The notes: generated by a model not told the origin, from the sequence alone. DNA of 62,661 nucleotides from Clostridiales bacterium (GCA_012523185.1 JAAYIY010000022.1:1-62661); one strand, 5' to 3'. Positions 33,271 to 42,274 are shown, counted from the first letter of the stretch. Translations and numbers: made by a program.

Positions 33271-35324
33271 GTGTTGACTTCCTTTCCGACAAGACGGCCG
33301 AACACAGCCAGGAATGGTGTGAGCAGCAGTAAGATAACCGCGCAGCTGATAAGCGAGCCGCACGCCAGCATTGCGCAGATATTTTTTATTATTTCAAAAT
33401 CGCTTATCAGATAAACAGAAAATGTTGTTCCAAAAAATACAAGCGCGCTCCCCATAATTGATTTTGCCGACGATACAGCCGCCGCTTTCACGGCGTCGGC
33501 CGCGCACAAACCGGCACGCCGCTCCTCACGCGCGCGCAGCAGGAGGAGTATGGCATAATCCACAGTCGCCCCGAGCTGAATACAGCTTACAAATGTCGGC
33601 GAAATAAATGAGATTTCGGAGCTTAGAAAAAACGGTATGGATTCGTTGAGAAAAATAGAAAGCTCTATGGCGGCGATGAGAGCGGCCGGCACCGCCGCGG
33701 ATTTAAACATAAGGGCGATAATCAAAAACACGAACGCCGCCGACAGCAGGCCTGTCAGCCTGAAATCGCTGTCAGCCACGTTGATTAAATCCTCATATAA
33801 AGCGCCTTCGCCCGACAAAATCGCGTCTTTGTCGTGCTTGGCAAGCGTCCCCCTAAGAGCCGCCAGCTGGTCTTGCATCTCGGCGGTTCCCGATTCAAGC
33901 AGGGAGTTGACAAGCATAATCTGCCTGCCGTTTTTTTTACAGATATCGCGTATTTTGTCAGGTATGAGCGCTTCCGGGATTGCCGGACCTACATATTTGT
34001 TATATGCTATTACGTTTGTGACACCGTTTTCCGACTCCAATTCCTCTATAAGCGACAGCATGGAGTCGGCGGGCAAACCGTCATTTACAACGACAAAATG
34101 AGTCGTCACGATTCCAAATTTATCCCTGACTTTTTTTAAGGCGGCGACGGATTCCATGCTTTCGGGCAAAGCGGTGATAAGGGTGTAATACTTTTCCGCC
34201 TTATTATGAAGAAGGGCGCCGGGTATCAGCAGTGTCACAAGCAGCGCGGCAAAAATATTTCTGTGGCGCAGCACAAACCCCGCGGGACGTGAAAAGTCGG
34301 GGATAAGGCTTTTGTGCTTCAATTTTTCCGTATGCCTGTCAAAAACAAGCAGAAGCGGGGGAAGGACTGTGACGGCGGCCGCCGCGCCCAGGAAAGTGCC
34401 TTTTATCATAACAAAACCGATGTCCCTTCCGAGCGACAGCTTCATAAAGCAGAGGGCGGCGAATCCGGATACGGTCGTCAGCACGCTGCCGGAAATTGAC
34501 TGTATGGTGGCGCGCGCGGCTTTTATGACGGCGGCGCGGCTGTCGGAACAAACATCCCTTTCCTCCATATATCTGTCAATGAGAAAAATGGAGTAATCCA
34601 TTGTAACGGCAAGCTGGAGAACGGCCGATATGCTTTGCGTTATATAAGAAATTTGACCGAAGATTATATTTGTGCCCATGTTGTATGCAATCCCAAGACC
34701 AAGCGTTATGAGCATCAAAGGCGGCACTGTCCATGAGCCGGTTGTAAAAAGCATTATGACGAATGAAACCGCGGCGGCGGAAAGGATATAAAAAGGGAGC
34801 TGTCTGTCGGTGAGAGCCTTTGTGTCGGACAGTATGGCGGATGTGCCGCTTAAATAACAGCCGTCGGGCAAAAGGCTCCTCACCTCCCCGACGGCGGCGC
34901 GTGTTCCGCCCGCGTTATTTCCGCTGAAAAGTATGAGCATCAGCGTGTCGTTTCCGTCGTCGGAATAAAATATGTCTCTGACAGGCGACGGGAGCATCTC
35001 CGCCGGGAACGTCACGTCAAAAATATCGTCCGCCCAAATTACGGCTCTGACACCCTCCGCCGCCTCGATTCTTTTTTCGAGAGCGGCAGTCTCCGCCGCT
35101 GATTTTCCCTCGACTGCAAGAAACGCGCTTGACGACCCGCCGAAGTTTTCGCTTATCAGCTTTTCGCCTTTGACAGATTCAAGCTCCGGCGGAAGATAGG
35201 AAAAGAGGTCGTAGCTGACGCCTGTGTTAAAATATCCAATCGCGCATGGTATCAAAGCAAGGAACGCCGTCAGCAGCACGAGCCGAGGGCGCGCGGTCAA
35301 CGCTTTAAAAATTTTTTCAGCCAA
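33267..35324 (-). CDS. MMPL/RND-family transporter
   Basis: The 685-residue membrane protein has the two-fold RND layout: a helix near residue 13, an extracytoplasmic loop (about 35-165), a block of helices (about 175-340), a second helix near 360, a second loop and a final block of helices. Family patterns are AVTMDYSIFLIDRYMEER in the first half and QLGATVDYAILLLLRAREER in the second, each holding the Asp that relays protons. Gram-positive MMPL proteins export lipids or other hydrophobic compounds; the cargo is unknown. It starts at a TTG with AAGGAG 8 bases upstream. The lipoprotein gene follows with an ATGA overlap. Confidence 0.85.
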   Translation of the reverse strand: MAEKIFKALTARPRLVLLTAFLALIPCAIGYFNTGVSYDLFSYLPPELESVKGEKLISENFGGSSSAFLAVEGKSAAETAALEKRIEAAEGVRAVIWADDIFDVTFPAEMLPSPVRDIFYSDDGNDTLMLILFSGNNAGGTRAAVGEVRSLLPDGCYLSGTSAILSDTKALTDRQLPFYILSAAAVSFVIMLFTTGSWTVPPLMLITLGLGIAYNMGTNIIFGQISYITQSISAVLQLAVTMDYSIFLIDRYMEERDVCSDSRAAVIKAARATIQSISGSVLTTVSGFAALCFMKLSLGRDIGFVMIKGTFLGAAAAVTVLPPLLLVFDRHTEKLKHKSLIPDFSRPAGFVLRHRNIFAALLVTLLIPGALLHNKAEKYYTLITALPESMESVAALKKVRDKFGIVTTHFVVVNDGLPADSMLSLIEELESENGVTNVIAYNKYVGPAIPEALIPDKIRDICKKNGRQIMLVNSLLESGTAEMQDQLAALRGTLAKHDKDAILSGEGALYEDLINVADSDFRLTGLLSAAFVFLIIALMFKSAAVPAALIAAIELSIFLNESIPFFLSSEISFISPTFVSCIQLGATVDYAILLLLRAREERRAGLCAADAVKAAAVSSAKSIMGSALVFFGTTFSVYLISDFEIIKNICAMLACGSLISCAVILLLLTPFLAVFGRLVGKEVNT

Positions 35325-35448
35325 TGCGCTCGCTCCTTAAGGCTTTGATATTGCGCGGCGGATGCCGGATTATGATATTTTTTGCGTTTCCGGTTGTTTT
35401 ATTCGGCGTGCCGGGACTAATAAAAAAGAAGCGCAAAATTATGAGCTG

Positions 35449-35476
35449 TTGACTTTTTTTCTCGTTGATATAAAAT
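35449..35476 (+). promoter_or_regulatory. Promoter of the C69 peptidase gene
   Basis: TTGACT (35449-35454) and TAAAAT (35471-35476) are 16 bases apart, in an AT-rich stretch 49 bases before the start codon. Confidence 0.6.
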
Positions 35477-35524
35477 AATACTTAAAGAATAAAGAACAAA
35501 AAATAAAAAAAGGGGGAAACAACA

Positions 35525-36841
35525 TTGTGCGATACTCTTGTGGCAACGGGGAGCGTTACAAAAAGCGGCAATGTGATATTCGCTAAAAACAGCGACAGAG
35601 AGCCGAACGAGCCTCAAGTCTTGATAAGGATACCCCGCAAAAGATACGACATGAACTCCCGCCCGACGCTGAGAACAACATATCTTGAGATAGAGCAGGC
35701 GGAGGAAACAAACGAAGTCGTTATAAGCAAGCCCTCACAAATGTGGGGATGCGAGATGGGATTTAACGAGTATTCCGTAGCAATCGGCAACGAAGCGGTT
35801 TTTACAAAAGAGAAGCACGGCAAGGACGCGCTGACCGGCATGGACATGGTAAGGCTTGCCCTTGAAAGAACAAAAACAGCGAAAGAGGCTGTTGATTACA
35901 TAATCTTTCTCCTTGGCAGGTACGGTCAGGGCGGCAATTGCGGCTATGCCAAGAAGATGCGGTACCACAACTCTTTTATTGCGGCCGACAGGAAAGAGGC
36001 TTATGTCCTTGAGACGGCGGGGGAATACTGGGTGAAGAAAAAGATATCCGGATTTTATGCCATTTCAAACGGGCTGACAATAGAAAATGATTTTGACAGC
36101 TGCCATCCGAGCCTTATCAAAGACAGTGTTGCGAAAAAGATGTGCAAGGGCAAAGAGGATTTTAACTTCCGAAAGCTATACTCCGATCCCTTGTACACAA
36201 AGTTTTCGGGCAGCAAAAGCAGGATGTCGGCGGCAATTGAGATCCTCGGCGAACACAGCGGTGAAATTTCTGTGTCCGCAATGGTAAAAATTCTTCAAAA
36301 CCATCAAAAGGATCCTGACAAAACTTTTTACAAAGGCTCTATGAGCAACATTTGTATGCATGCCGGTTCCGTCATTTCCAGCCAGACGACGGCAAGCGTT
36401 GTCGGGGAGCTGAAAGAGCAAAGCGAATATTGGTACACCGCTTCGTCCCTGCCCTGCGTTTCTGTCTTTAAGCCGTTTGTTTTTAATTCGGATTTTAAGC
36501 TTTTTAGCGAGGATGAGCAGGAAAAGGGCATTGAGTTTTGGTCAAAAAGAGAAGAAATTTTCCGTATGATGCTCACAGGCCAAACAGATCCCTCCGAATA
36601 CAAAAATTCACGCGATGAAACGCAAAGGCTAATTAATGAAATTTACGTAAAAAAGGACATTTCGGCAGTCTCGAAGGAGGAAGCGGGCGGTATTTTAAGG
36701 GAATGTGCAAAAACCGACAATGCGTTTGTTGACAAGATGTTAAAAAAAGGCAGATCCTGCAGTCCTCAAAAAATAAAAGGCGGCATAATATTTAAAAGGT
36801 ATTGGTCCGCGGCAAACGCGGCTTTTAAGGCTGAGTTGTAA
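35525..36841 (+). CDS. C69-family dipeptidase (N-terminal nucleophile hydrolase)
   Basis: The 438-residue product belongs to peptidase family C69 (Lactobacillus PepD type). It begins MCDTLVATGSVTKSGNVIFA; Cys2 becomes the catalytic N-terminal nucleophile once Met is removed, and KNSDREPNE follows. The core motif QMWGCEMGFNEYSVAIGNEAV is typical. There is no signal peptide, so the peptidase is cytoplasmic. The start is a TTG with AGGGGGAAA upstream; no other start would leave Cys at position 2. uppP follows after 47 bases and may be co-transcribed. Confidence 0.9.
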   Translation: MCDTLVATGSVTKSGNVIFAKNSDREPNEPQVLIRIPRKRYDMNSRPTLRTTYLEIEQAEETNEVVISKPSQMWGCEMGFNEYSVAIGNEAVFTKEKHGKDALTGMDMVRLALERTKTAKEAVDYIIFLLGRYGQGGNCGYAKKMRYHNSFIAADRKEAYVLETAGEYWVKKKISGFYAISNGLTIENDFDSCHPSLIKDSVAKKMCKGKEDFNFRKLYSDPLYTKFSGSKSRMSAAIEILGEHSGEISVSAMVKILQNHQKDPDKTFYKGSMSNICMHAGSVISSQTTASVVGELKEQSEYWYTASSLPCVSVFKPFVFNSDFKLFSEDEQEKGIEFWSKREEIFRMMLTGQTDPSEYKNSRDETQRLINEIYVKKDISAVSKEEAGGILRECAKTDNAFVDKMLKKGRSCSPQKIKGGIIFKRYWSAANAAFKAEL

Positions 36842-36888
36842 GCGGGTGCCTGTCAGGCAAGCTTATTTTCATAAGGGGGCTTTATTTT

Positions 36889-37707
36889 ATGGCGGCTGAA
36901 ATTTTAAAAATCATCTTTCTCGGAATAATCGAGGGAATAACAGAGTGGCTCCCAATCAGCAGCACAGGGCATATGCTGATTGCCGAAAGATTTTTGCGGC
37001 TGGACGCGAGCGACGGATTCAAAGAAATGTTTTTTGTCGTCATACAGCTCGGCGCGATTTTTGCGGTCGTCGTCATGTTTTGGAGAAAGATGCTCCCCTT
37101 TCGGTCGGGGGACAAATCACGCCCCGTTTTCAAGCGGGACACAGTTTCTCTGTGGCTAAAGGTCGCCGTCGCCTGCGTGCCGGGCGCAGTCGTCGCGCTC
37201 ATGTTTGACGAATATATAGAAGCTCGTCTCCACACGCCCGTCGTGATAGCCTGCGCGCTTATTTTTTACGGAGTCGCTTTTATTTTCATAGAAAGCCGAA
37301 ACAAAAACCGCGCACCGCGCACAAAGACGCTGTCCGGAATATCATACAATGAGGCGTTGATAATCGGACTGTTTCAGGTGCTGTCAATAGTCCCCGGAAC
37401 TTCGCGCTCCGGCGCCACAATAATCGGCGCGCTGCTGATAGGAGTTTCACGGCAGGCGGCGGCTGAATTCACCTTTTTTATGGCGGTGCCGGTCATGTTT
37501 GGGCTAAGCGCCGTAAAGATTTTGAAATTCGGATTTTGCTTCGCCGCGACGGAAGCGCTTATGCTGGCGGCGGGTATGGCGTCGGCCTTTTTAGTGTCTG
37601 TTCTGACAATAAGGTTTTTAATGGACTTCATAAAAAAGCATGATTTTTCGGCGTTCGGGTGGTACAGAATAGCCTTGGGCTTTGTTGTTTTGCTTAGTCT
37701 GATTTAA
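36889..37707 (+). CDS. uppP: Undecaprenyl-diphosphate phosphatase UppP (BacA)
   Basis: UppP recycles undecaprenyl pyrophosphate to the monophosphate, the lipid carrier for peptidoglycan and capsule units; it also gives some bacitracin resistance. The 272-residue protein has eight helices. The first catalytic motif EGITEWLPISSTGH is at about 15-28 and the second, PGTSRSGATI, near residue 165. It starts at the ATG at 36889 with AGGGGGC upstream. It lies 1.5 kb before the polysaccharide cluster, which needs the same lipid carrier, but is separated from it by other genes. Confidence 0.96.
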   Translation: MAAEILKIIFLGIIEGITEWLPISSTGHMLIAERFLRLDASDGFKEMFFVVIQLGAIFAVVVMFWRKMLPFRSGDKSRPVFKRDTVSLWLKVAVACVPGAVVALMFDEYIEARLHTPVVIACALIFYGVAFIFIESRNKNRAPRTKTLSGISYNEALIIGLFQVLSIVPGTSRSGATIIGALLIGVSRQAAAEFTFFMAVPVMFGLSAVKILKFGFCFAATEALMLAAGMASAFLVSVLTIRFLMDFIKKHDFSAFGWYRIALGFVVLLSLI

Positions 37708-37749
37708 CACACAGCGCCGATATTGTTTTTAACACACAGCGCCGATATT
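37703..37749. repeat. Two direct copies of a 22-bp sequence at the uppP stop
   Basis: TTTAACACACAGCGCCGATATT is present at 37703-37724 and 37728-37749, exact, period 25. The first copy contains the uppP stop codon. It is probably a local slip duplication. Confidence 0.7.
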
Positions 37750-37825
37750 TTTGCACGGCACAATCCGAAAGACGATTAAAGCGACAGGCGCCTTGAACAC
37801 AATACAAATGAAAGCAAGCGGATAC

Positions 37826-37865
37826 AAAAAACGCCCCCTACGGCATGAACATACCATAAGGGGCG
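37826..37865 (-). terminator. Terminator of the small unknown gene 37968-38282
   Basis: On the minus strand CGCCCCTTATGG and CCGTAGGGGGCG form a 12-bp stem with two G-U pairs and a 10-base loop, followed by six T. It lies about 100 bases after that gene's stop codon. Confidence 0.75.
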
Positions 37866-37967
37866 GATAAAACTGTGTTTCAGTTTTTGTCTTAAATTTC
37901 AAAGTTTTGCGGAAAGCTTGAGCGGCTGTTTTCGGAGGATTGTGTGCCGCCGCGCTGATGAGTGGAC

Positions 37968-38282
37968 TTAGTCCGCTATTTTTTTGCCGTTTTTAAGCTT
38001 TACCTTGCCGACAAACGGAACCTTTAACGAGCCGTTGACAGTGTCGCCGTCAAATGTCAGGGTTATCGGGATTTCTTTGTTGGGGAGCATTGATGTTGTT
38101 GCGACTGCGGTCAAGGTGTCGCCTTCCTCGACAATGTCTTTGACTGCGATATCCGGGATATCAAGGTCATTGACGTCAAGGTCAAAGCCGTATTTGCCGC
38201 CGTCGTCAAAGATTTTGATTTTTGCGTCGCCCCTAAAAAGCATTGTGTCTACGTGACAAAGCCATGTTCCGATTCCTATCAT
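37968..38282 (-). CDS. Small protein of unknown function
   Basis: The 104-residue product starts MIGIGTWLCHVDTMLFRGD and is rich in beta strands and acidic residues (FDDGGKYGFDLDVNDLDIPD), with no signal peptide or membrane helix. It looks like a compact soluble beta domain of the lipocalin-like or SRPBCC-like size, but I recognise no family. AAGGAG stands eight bases before the ATG, and a proper terminator follows, so it is a real single-gene unit. It is divergent from the AraC-type gene, with 361 bases between. Confidence 0.65.
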   Translation of the reverse strand: MIGIGTWLCHVDTMLFRGDAKIKIFDDGGKYGFDLDVNDLDIPDIAVKDIVEEGDTLTAVATTSMLPNKEIPITLTFDGDTVNGSLKVPFVGKVKLKNGKKIAD

Positions 38283-38398
38283 AACAAAGTCTCCTTACAA
38301 TAAAAATTTTGTGGTCTATTTAAGCTCGCGCCCCGGGTGAAACAAAAGGGCTGTCGAGCAAAACAGCGGGCCATGAATGTTAAATCTGCCAATCGCCG

Positions 38399-38450
38399 GG
38401 TTCCGGTCGGGAAGGTTCCGGTCGGGGAGGATTCCGATCGGAGGATTCCG
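38399..38450. repeat. Imperfect tandem repeats of about 14-16 bp between divergent genes
   Basis: Four degenerate units follow each other: GGTTCCGGTCGGGAA, GGTTCCGGTCGGGGA, GGATTCCGATCGGA and GGATTCCG. The rest of the 361-base gap (38283-38643) holds a GC-rich stretch of no clear meaning and, near the AraC gene, its promoter. Confidence 0.6.
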
Positions 38451-38579
38451 AATAAGCGGTGAAGCCACAATCGGCGGCAGGTGCGGAGCGCAAAGGGCAT
38501 TGCGGAGAGAGGAGCCTTAAAATCCGCAATTTATTACCATTATAACAATCAAAGATTATCACTTTTAACATAAAAAGTA

Positions 38580-38608
38580 TTGTACATATTATAGGTTTAT
38601 GATATAAT
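38580..38608 (+). promoter_or_regulatory. Promoter of the AraC-type gene
   Basis: TTGTAC (38580-38585) and TATAAT (38603-38608) are exactly 17 bases apart, 36 bases before the start codon. Confidence 0.7.
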
Positions 38609-38643
38609 AAGCCAAAGATTCCGAAAGGACAGAGATAAATAAA

Positions 38644-38997
38644 TTGGAAAAGGAACAAAAACAAAATCTTTCAAAAAGTGTGCGCAGGGTTGAGGAATAT
38701 GTTTTCGCGCATATAAACGAGAGGATAACCGTCCGCGAAATAGCGCGCGAGCTGAAGTTAAACGCAAGCTACCTTAACTCAAGCTTTAAAAGGCAGACGG
38801 GCGAATGTATTTCTTCTTTTATCCAAAAGAGCAAAGTCCGCAAGGCTCAGGAGATGCTGAAAATGTGTCAGTATACGATTACGGACATTTGGACGGCGCT
38901 CGGCTATTTTGACCAAAGCCACTTTAACAAGCATTTTAAAAAGTTTACGGGCATAACGCCAAGGCAGTATCGCCTTAAAATCAACTCGTCCGCATGA
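38644..38997 (+). CDS. Single-domain AraC/XylS-type transcription regulator
   Basis: The 117-residue product consists almost only of the AraC DNA-binding domain. The first helix-turn-helix is at about 28-48 (ITVREIARELKLNASYLNSSF), the linking helix follows, and the second is at about 77-100, ending with the signature DQSHFNKHFKKFTGITPRQYR. There is no effector-binding domain; only 15 residues precede the domain. Such short forms can act like MarA/SoxS-type regulators controlled by their level, or be the remains of a two-domain protein. The start is a TTG at 38644. It lies 240 bases before the polysaccharide operon, which it might control; that is only inference. Confidence 0.85.
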   Translation: MEKEQKQNLSKSVRRVEEYVFAHINERITVREIARELKLNASYLNSSFKRQTGECISSFIQKSKVRKAQEMLKMCQYTITDIWTALGYFDQSHFNKHFKKFTGITPRQYRLKINSSA

Positions 38998-39016
38998 CTG
39001 CGTCACGATGTTTCAA

Positions 39017-39040
39017 AGCGGCGCGGGCGCCGCTTTTTTT
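39017..39040 (+). terminator. Terminator of the AraC-type gene
   Basis: AGCGGCG (39017-39023) and CGCCGCT (39028-39034) form a 7-bp GC-rich stem with a 4-base loop and a run of seven T. Confidence 0.85.
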
Positions 39041-39123
39041 CTTTGCTGAAAAGAATCGCACCGTTATGAAGCGCATAAAAATCCAAGAGTATGCGAAATC
39101 GGGTAAATGATACGGCAAACGTA

Positions 39124-39152
39124 TTGACTTTAAACCTCTGATATTATATATT
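39124..39152 (+). promoter_or_regulatory. Promoter of the polysaccharide cluster
   Basis: TTGACT (39124-39129) and TATATT (39147-39152) are 17 bases apart. The leader of about 80 bases before the first gene shows no terminator. All genes to 54185 run in the same direction with small gaps, so this may drive the whole 15-kb cluster. Confidence 0.65.
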
Positions 39153-39239
39153 ATTATGTGTATATATGTATGTTTTTGCGCTGCAAATTAACATATTTTG
39201 GCAAGGAATACTTGCCAAGGCACTCGGGGGGCGCGTCTC

Positions 39240-41141
39240 TTGAAGGTAAAAAGGGTTGACGTAAGCATTTTTATCCGCCAGGTGTTTCTTATTGCCGGAG
39301 ATATAGCAATAATCAATTTCAGCACTTTTTTGGCGGCCGCAATCTATTTCAACTTTAAGTTGGACAAGGTGTTCATGGTTCTGCCTATGCTGGCAGGCAG
39401 GGCTTTGCCTGTCACGGCTCTTTTTCTTGTGCTTTTTTATGCTTTCGGACTTTATAGCAGCATTTGGAAATACGCGGGGCTTTACGAGCTTGTCCAATGC
39501 ACGCTGGCGGGCGCTTTCGGAAGCCTTTTGGGCGTCGCTGTCGACAAAGTGGGGCAATATTTCAAGATTTTAAATCTCGGCAACTTCCCGCCGACAGTCT
39601 ACATAATCAGCATGTTCCTAATAATAGGGCTGTGCGGCGCGATGAGGCTGTTTTACCGCATGGGCAGACGTGTCATACATGAAAGCGCCGGGACAATCGC
39701 CGGCAAAAGGCGGAAGAAGAAGCGGATCATGCTTGTCGGCGCCGGAGACATGGGCATGATTATAGCGCGGGAGCTTGCGGCAAACGGCTACCGCGACGGC
39801 AAGCCTGTTGTGATGGTAGACGACAACCGCCACAAGCAGGGCAAGAGATTCAACGGCATCCCTGTCCGCGGCGGCTGTGCCAGGATTCCGGAGATAGCCG
39901 AAAAATACAGCGTTGACGAGATAATCATCTGCATTCCGTCAGCGCCGCAGGCGCGTCAGCTTGAGATAATGAACATTGCGATGACGACAAACTGTGTTTT
40001 GAAAACGTCGCCGTCGCTGCGCGAAATGGCGGACAGCGCCGGTGAGATTAAAAAGATCAGGAGCGTCGAGATAACAGACCTTTTGGCGCGCCCGGAAGTC
40101 AATTTGAATATCGACCAGTGCAGGTATCTGACCGGCAAGACTGTACTTGTTACAGGCTGCGGCTCGATTGGCAGCGAGCTGTGCCGTCAAGCCGCGCGGC
40201 ACAAGCCCAAAAGCCTTATACTTGTCGACAACTACGAAAACAACGCTTTTAACACATACAACGAGCTTTATGAAAAATACAAGGGCAGGTTCCCGATACA
40301 CATACGGATAGGCTCCGTTCAGGATGTCGGCAGGCTGCGCGAGATTTTCAGCGAGTTCAGACCCGACATAGTTTTTCACGCGGCGGCGCACAAGCACGTT
40401 CCGCTGATGGAGGACAGCCCTTGCGAAGCTGTCAAAAACAACATTTTCGGCACATACAACACCGCAAAGACGGCAATGGAATTTAACGTCCAAAAGTTTA
40501 TCATTCTTTCGACGGACAAGGCGGTCAATCCCGCAAATGTGATGGGCGCCACAAAGAGGATAACGGAGCTTATTATACAATACTTCGACAAAAAATCGGA
40601 CACCACCGATTTCGCGGCCGTGCGCTTCGGCAACGTGCTTGGCTCAAACGGCAGCGTTATACCCATATTTAAGCATCAGATAGAAAACGGCGGCCCCGTC
40701 ACAGTCACCGACCCGGAGATAACGCGCTATTTTATGACGATATCAGAGGCGGCGCAGCTTGTGATTCAGGCGGGAAGCCTTTCAAAGGGCGGCGAGGTTT
40801 TTGTGCTTGACATGGGCGAGCAGATAAAAATCCTGACGCTTGCCGAAAACCTCATCAAGCTTTCGGGCTATGAGCCTTATAAGGACATCGACATAAATTT
40901 CACAGGTCTGCGCCCCGGCGAAAAGCTATATGAGGAGCTGTCGATGGAGGAAGAAATCAAGGGCAGGAAGCTCACGGCAAACGACAAGATTTTTGTCACG
41001 CCCCCCGTCGATTTCGACGAGGCGGCGCTTGCGGCGGCGCTTGAAAAGCTTCGCGGCGCCGACGAGGGAAACGTGAGAGAATATTTAAAGGAAATTGTGC
41101 CGAATTTTGTGGAGGCTCCCGATTATTCTGTTGTTGAGTAG
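39240..41141 (+). CDS. CapD/WbpM-type nucleotide-sugar 4,6-dehydratase (membrane)
   Basis: This enzyme family converts UDP-GlcNAc to a 4-keto-6-deoxy sugar, the first step to QuiNAc, FucNAc or bacillosamine units of surface polysaccharides. The 633-residue product has four N-terminal membrane helices (about 10-140), a degenerate Rossmann domain (MLVGAGDMGMIIAREL) and a catalytic short-chain dehydrogenase domain with VTGCGSIGSEL near residue 300. The motif STDKAVNPANVMGATKR has Met in place of the usual Tyr, as is normal in this family, and Lys is kept. I start at the TTG at 39240, with GGGGGG 8 bases upstream. It is the first gene of the cluster. Confidence 0.9.
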   Translation: MKVKRVDVSIFIRQVFLIAGDIAIINFSTFLAAAIYFNFKLDKVFMVLPMLAGRALPVTALFLVLFYAFGLYSSIWKYAGLYELVQCTLAGAFGSLLGVAVDKVGQYFKILNLGNFPPTVYIISMFLIIGLCGAMRLFYRMGRRVIHESAGTIAGKRRKKKRIMLVGAGDMGMIIARELAANGYRDGKPVVMVDDNRHKQGKRFNGIPVRGGCARIPEIAEKYSVDEIIICIPSAPQARQLEIMNIAMTTNCVLKTSPSLREMADSAGEIKKIRSVEITDLLARPEVNLNIDQCRYLTGKTVLVTGCGSIGSELCRQAARHKPKSLILVDNYENNAFNTYNELYEKYKGRFPIHIRIGSVQDVGRLREIFSEFRPDIVFHAAAHKHVPLMEDSPCEAVKNNIFGTYNTAKTAMEFNVQKFIILSTDKAVNPANVMGATKRITELIIQYFDKKSDTTDFAAVRFGNVLGSNGSVIPIFKHQIENGGPVTVTDPEITRYFMTISEAAQLVIQAGSLSKGGEVFVLDMGEQIKILTLAENLIKLSGYEPYKDIDINFTGLRPGEKLYEELSMEEEIKGRKLTANDKIFVTPPVDFDEAALAAALEKLRGADEGNVREYLKEIVPNFVEAPDYSVVE

Positions 41142-41156
41142 AGGAATGAAACGCTT

Positions 41157-42137
41157 TTGAAAAAGATTCTTTTTGTCGCCACGGTTCCGGAGCATTTTTT
41201 GTATTTTCACATTCCTTGCTTTAAAATGCTGCGGGAAAACGGCTGGGAGGTTCATGCCGCCTGCTCCGAATGCCGCGACATCCCCGAGTGTGACAAGCTG
41301 TTTGAGCTTCCCATATCAAGAAACCCCGCCGACAAGGCAAACATCAAGGCTTACAGGCGGCTAAAGGAGATTGTCGGCAAAAACAATTATGATATTGTCC
41401 ACTGCCACACGCCCATGGGCGGCGCGCTTGCCCGTCTTGCGTCAAGGCGCGAGAGAAAAAACGGTGCAAGGGTTTTTTACACGGCGCACGGCTTCCATTT
41501 CTGTTCCGGCGCGCCTCTTTTAAACTGGATTTTATTTATGCCCGCCGAGTGGCTTTTTTCACGCATGACCGATGAGCTGATAACAATAAACGACGAGGAT
41601 TTCAAGCTTGCAAAAAGGCTGATGAGGGCTGAAAATGTTCGTCTTATACACGGCGTCGGCTGCGATCTTGAAAGATTCAGAAGACCCGGCATCGGCGAAA
41701 AAGAGAGACTTCGTGAGGAGCTTGGTTTCAAGGCGGGCGATAAAATTGTTTTTTATGCCGCTGAGCTGAACGGCAATAAAAATCAGGGGTTTTTGATTGA
41801 GGTTATAAACCTTCTTCGTAAAACCGAGCCGCGGGCAAGGCTTGTTTTGGCGGGCAGCGACAACATGAACGGAGCGTACCGAAAGCTTGCGGCGGACACG
41901 GGCGCGCCCGTCGATTTTTTGGGCGTCCGCGAAGACATTCCGGAGCTTATGAGGGCGTGCGATGTCTATGCCGCCTCAAGCCTGCGCGAGGGGCTTCCGC
42001 TTAACATAATGGAGGCGATGGCGACGGGGCTGCCCATTGTGGCGGTGAACAACAGAGGTCACCGCGCACTTGTAAAAGACGGTGAGACAGGCTTTATCAT
42101 AAAGCCGGGCGACAAAGAAAGTGCGGCGGAAAGCTAG
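41157..42137 (+). CDS. Glycosyltransferase family 4, cut short by an in-frame TAG
   Basis: The 326-residue product has the GT-B fold of GT4 enzymes. The N-terminal half has FVATVPEHFLYFHIPCFKML and TAHGFHFCSGAPLLNWI (EpsD/WcaA-like), and the donor-binding half has SSLREGLPLNIMEAMATGLP with the ExxxxxxxE pair. Translation stops at TAG 42135-42137, but the same frame continues with ERLLTDAELYERFSLAARA... for 40 codons to a TAA at 42258-42260, which is the normal C-terminal helix of the family. The start is a TTG at 41157. The catalytic residues are all before the stop, so the short form may or may not be stable. Confidence 0.85.
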   Translation: MKKILFVATVPEHFLYFHIPCFKMLRENGWEVHAACSECRDIPECDKLFELPISRNPADKANIKAYRRLKEIVGKNNYDIVHCHTPMGGALARLASRRERKNGARVFYTAHGFHFCSGAPLLNWILFMPAEWLFSRMTDELITINDEDFKLAKRLMRAENVRLIHGVGCDLERFRRPGIGEKERLREELGFKAGDKIVFYAAELNGNKNQGFLIEVINLLRKTEPRARLVLAGSDNMNGAYRKLAADTGAPVDFLGVREDIPELMRACDVYAASSLREGLPLNIMEAMATGLPIVAVNNRGHRALVKDGETGFIIKPGDKESAAES

Positions 42138-42260
42138 GAGCGGCTGCTGACCGACGCGGAGCTTTACGAAAGATTTTCGCTTGCGGCAAGGGCGGCTGTG
42201 ACGGCTTACGGAAAAGAAAGCGTTTTAAGGGAGCTTTCTGAAGCTTACGGAATATTATAA
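42138..42260 (+). other. Cut-off C-terminal coding tail of the preceding glycosyltransferase
   Basis: In frame with the upstream gene, 40 sense codons and TAA follow the TAG. They read ERLLTDAELYERFSLAARA and end RELSEAYGIL, which is the C-terminal helix normally found in GT4 proteins. This stretch has no own ribosome site, so it is not a separate gene. Confidence 0.75.
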
Positions 42261-42274
42261 ACGGGGTTGAAAAC

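Noticed and set aside
39939-40580. Minus-strand open frame of 213 codons inside the dehydratase gene
   Set aside because: It is opposite the conserved catalytic domain and has no ribosome site.
42135-42137. Readthrough of TAG as a programmed amino acid (for example pyrrolysine)
   Set aside because: No pyl genes or recoding element are in view, and the site is outside the catalytic region; a simple nonsense change is more likely.
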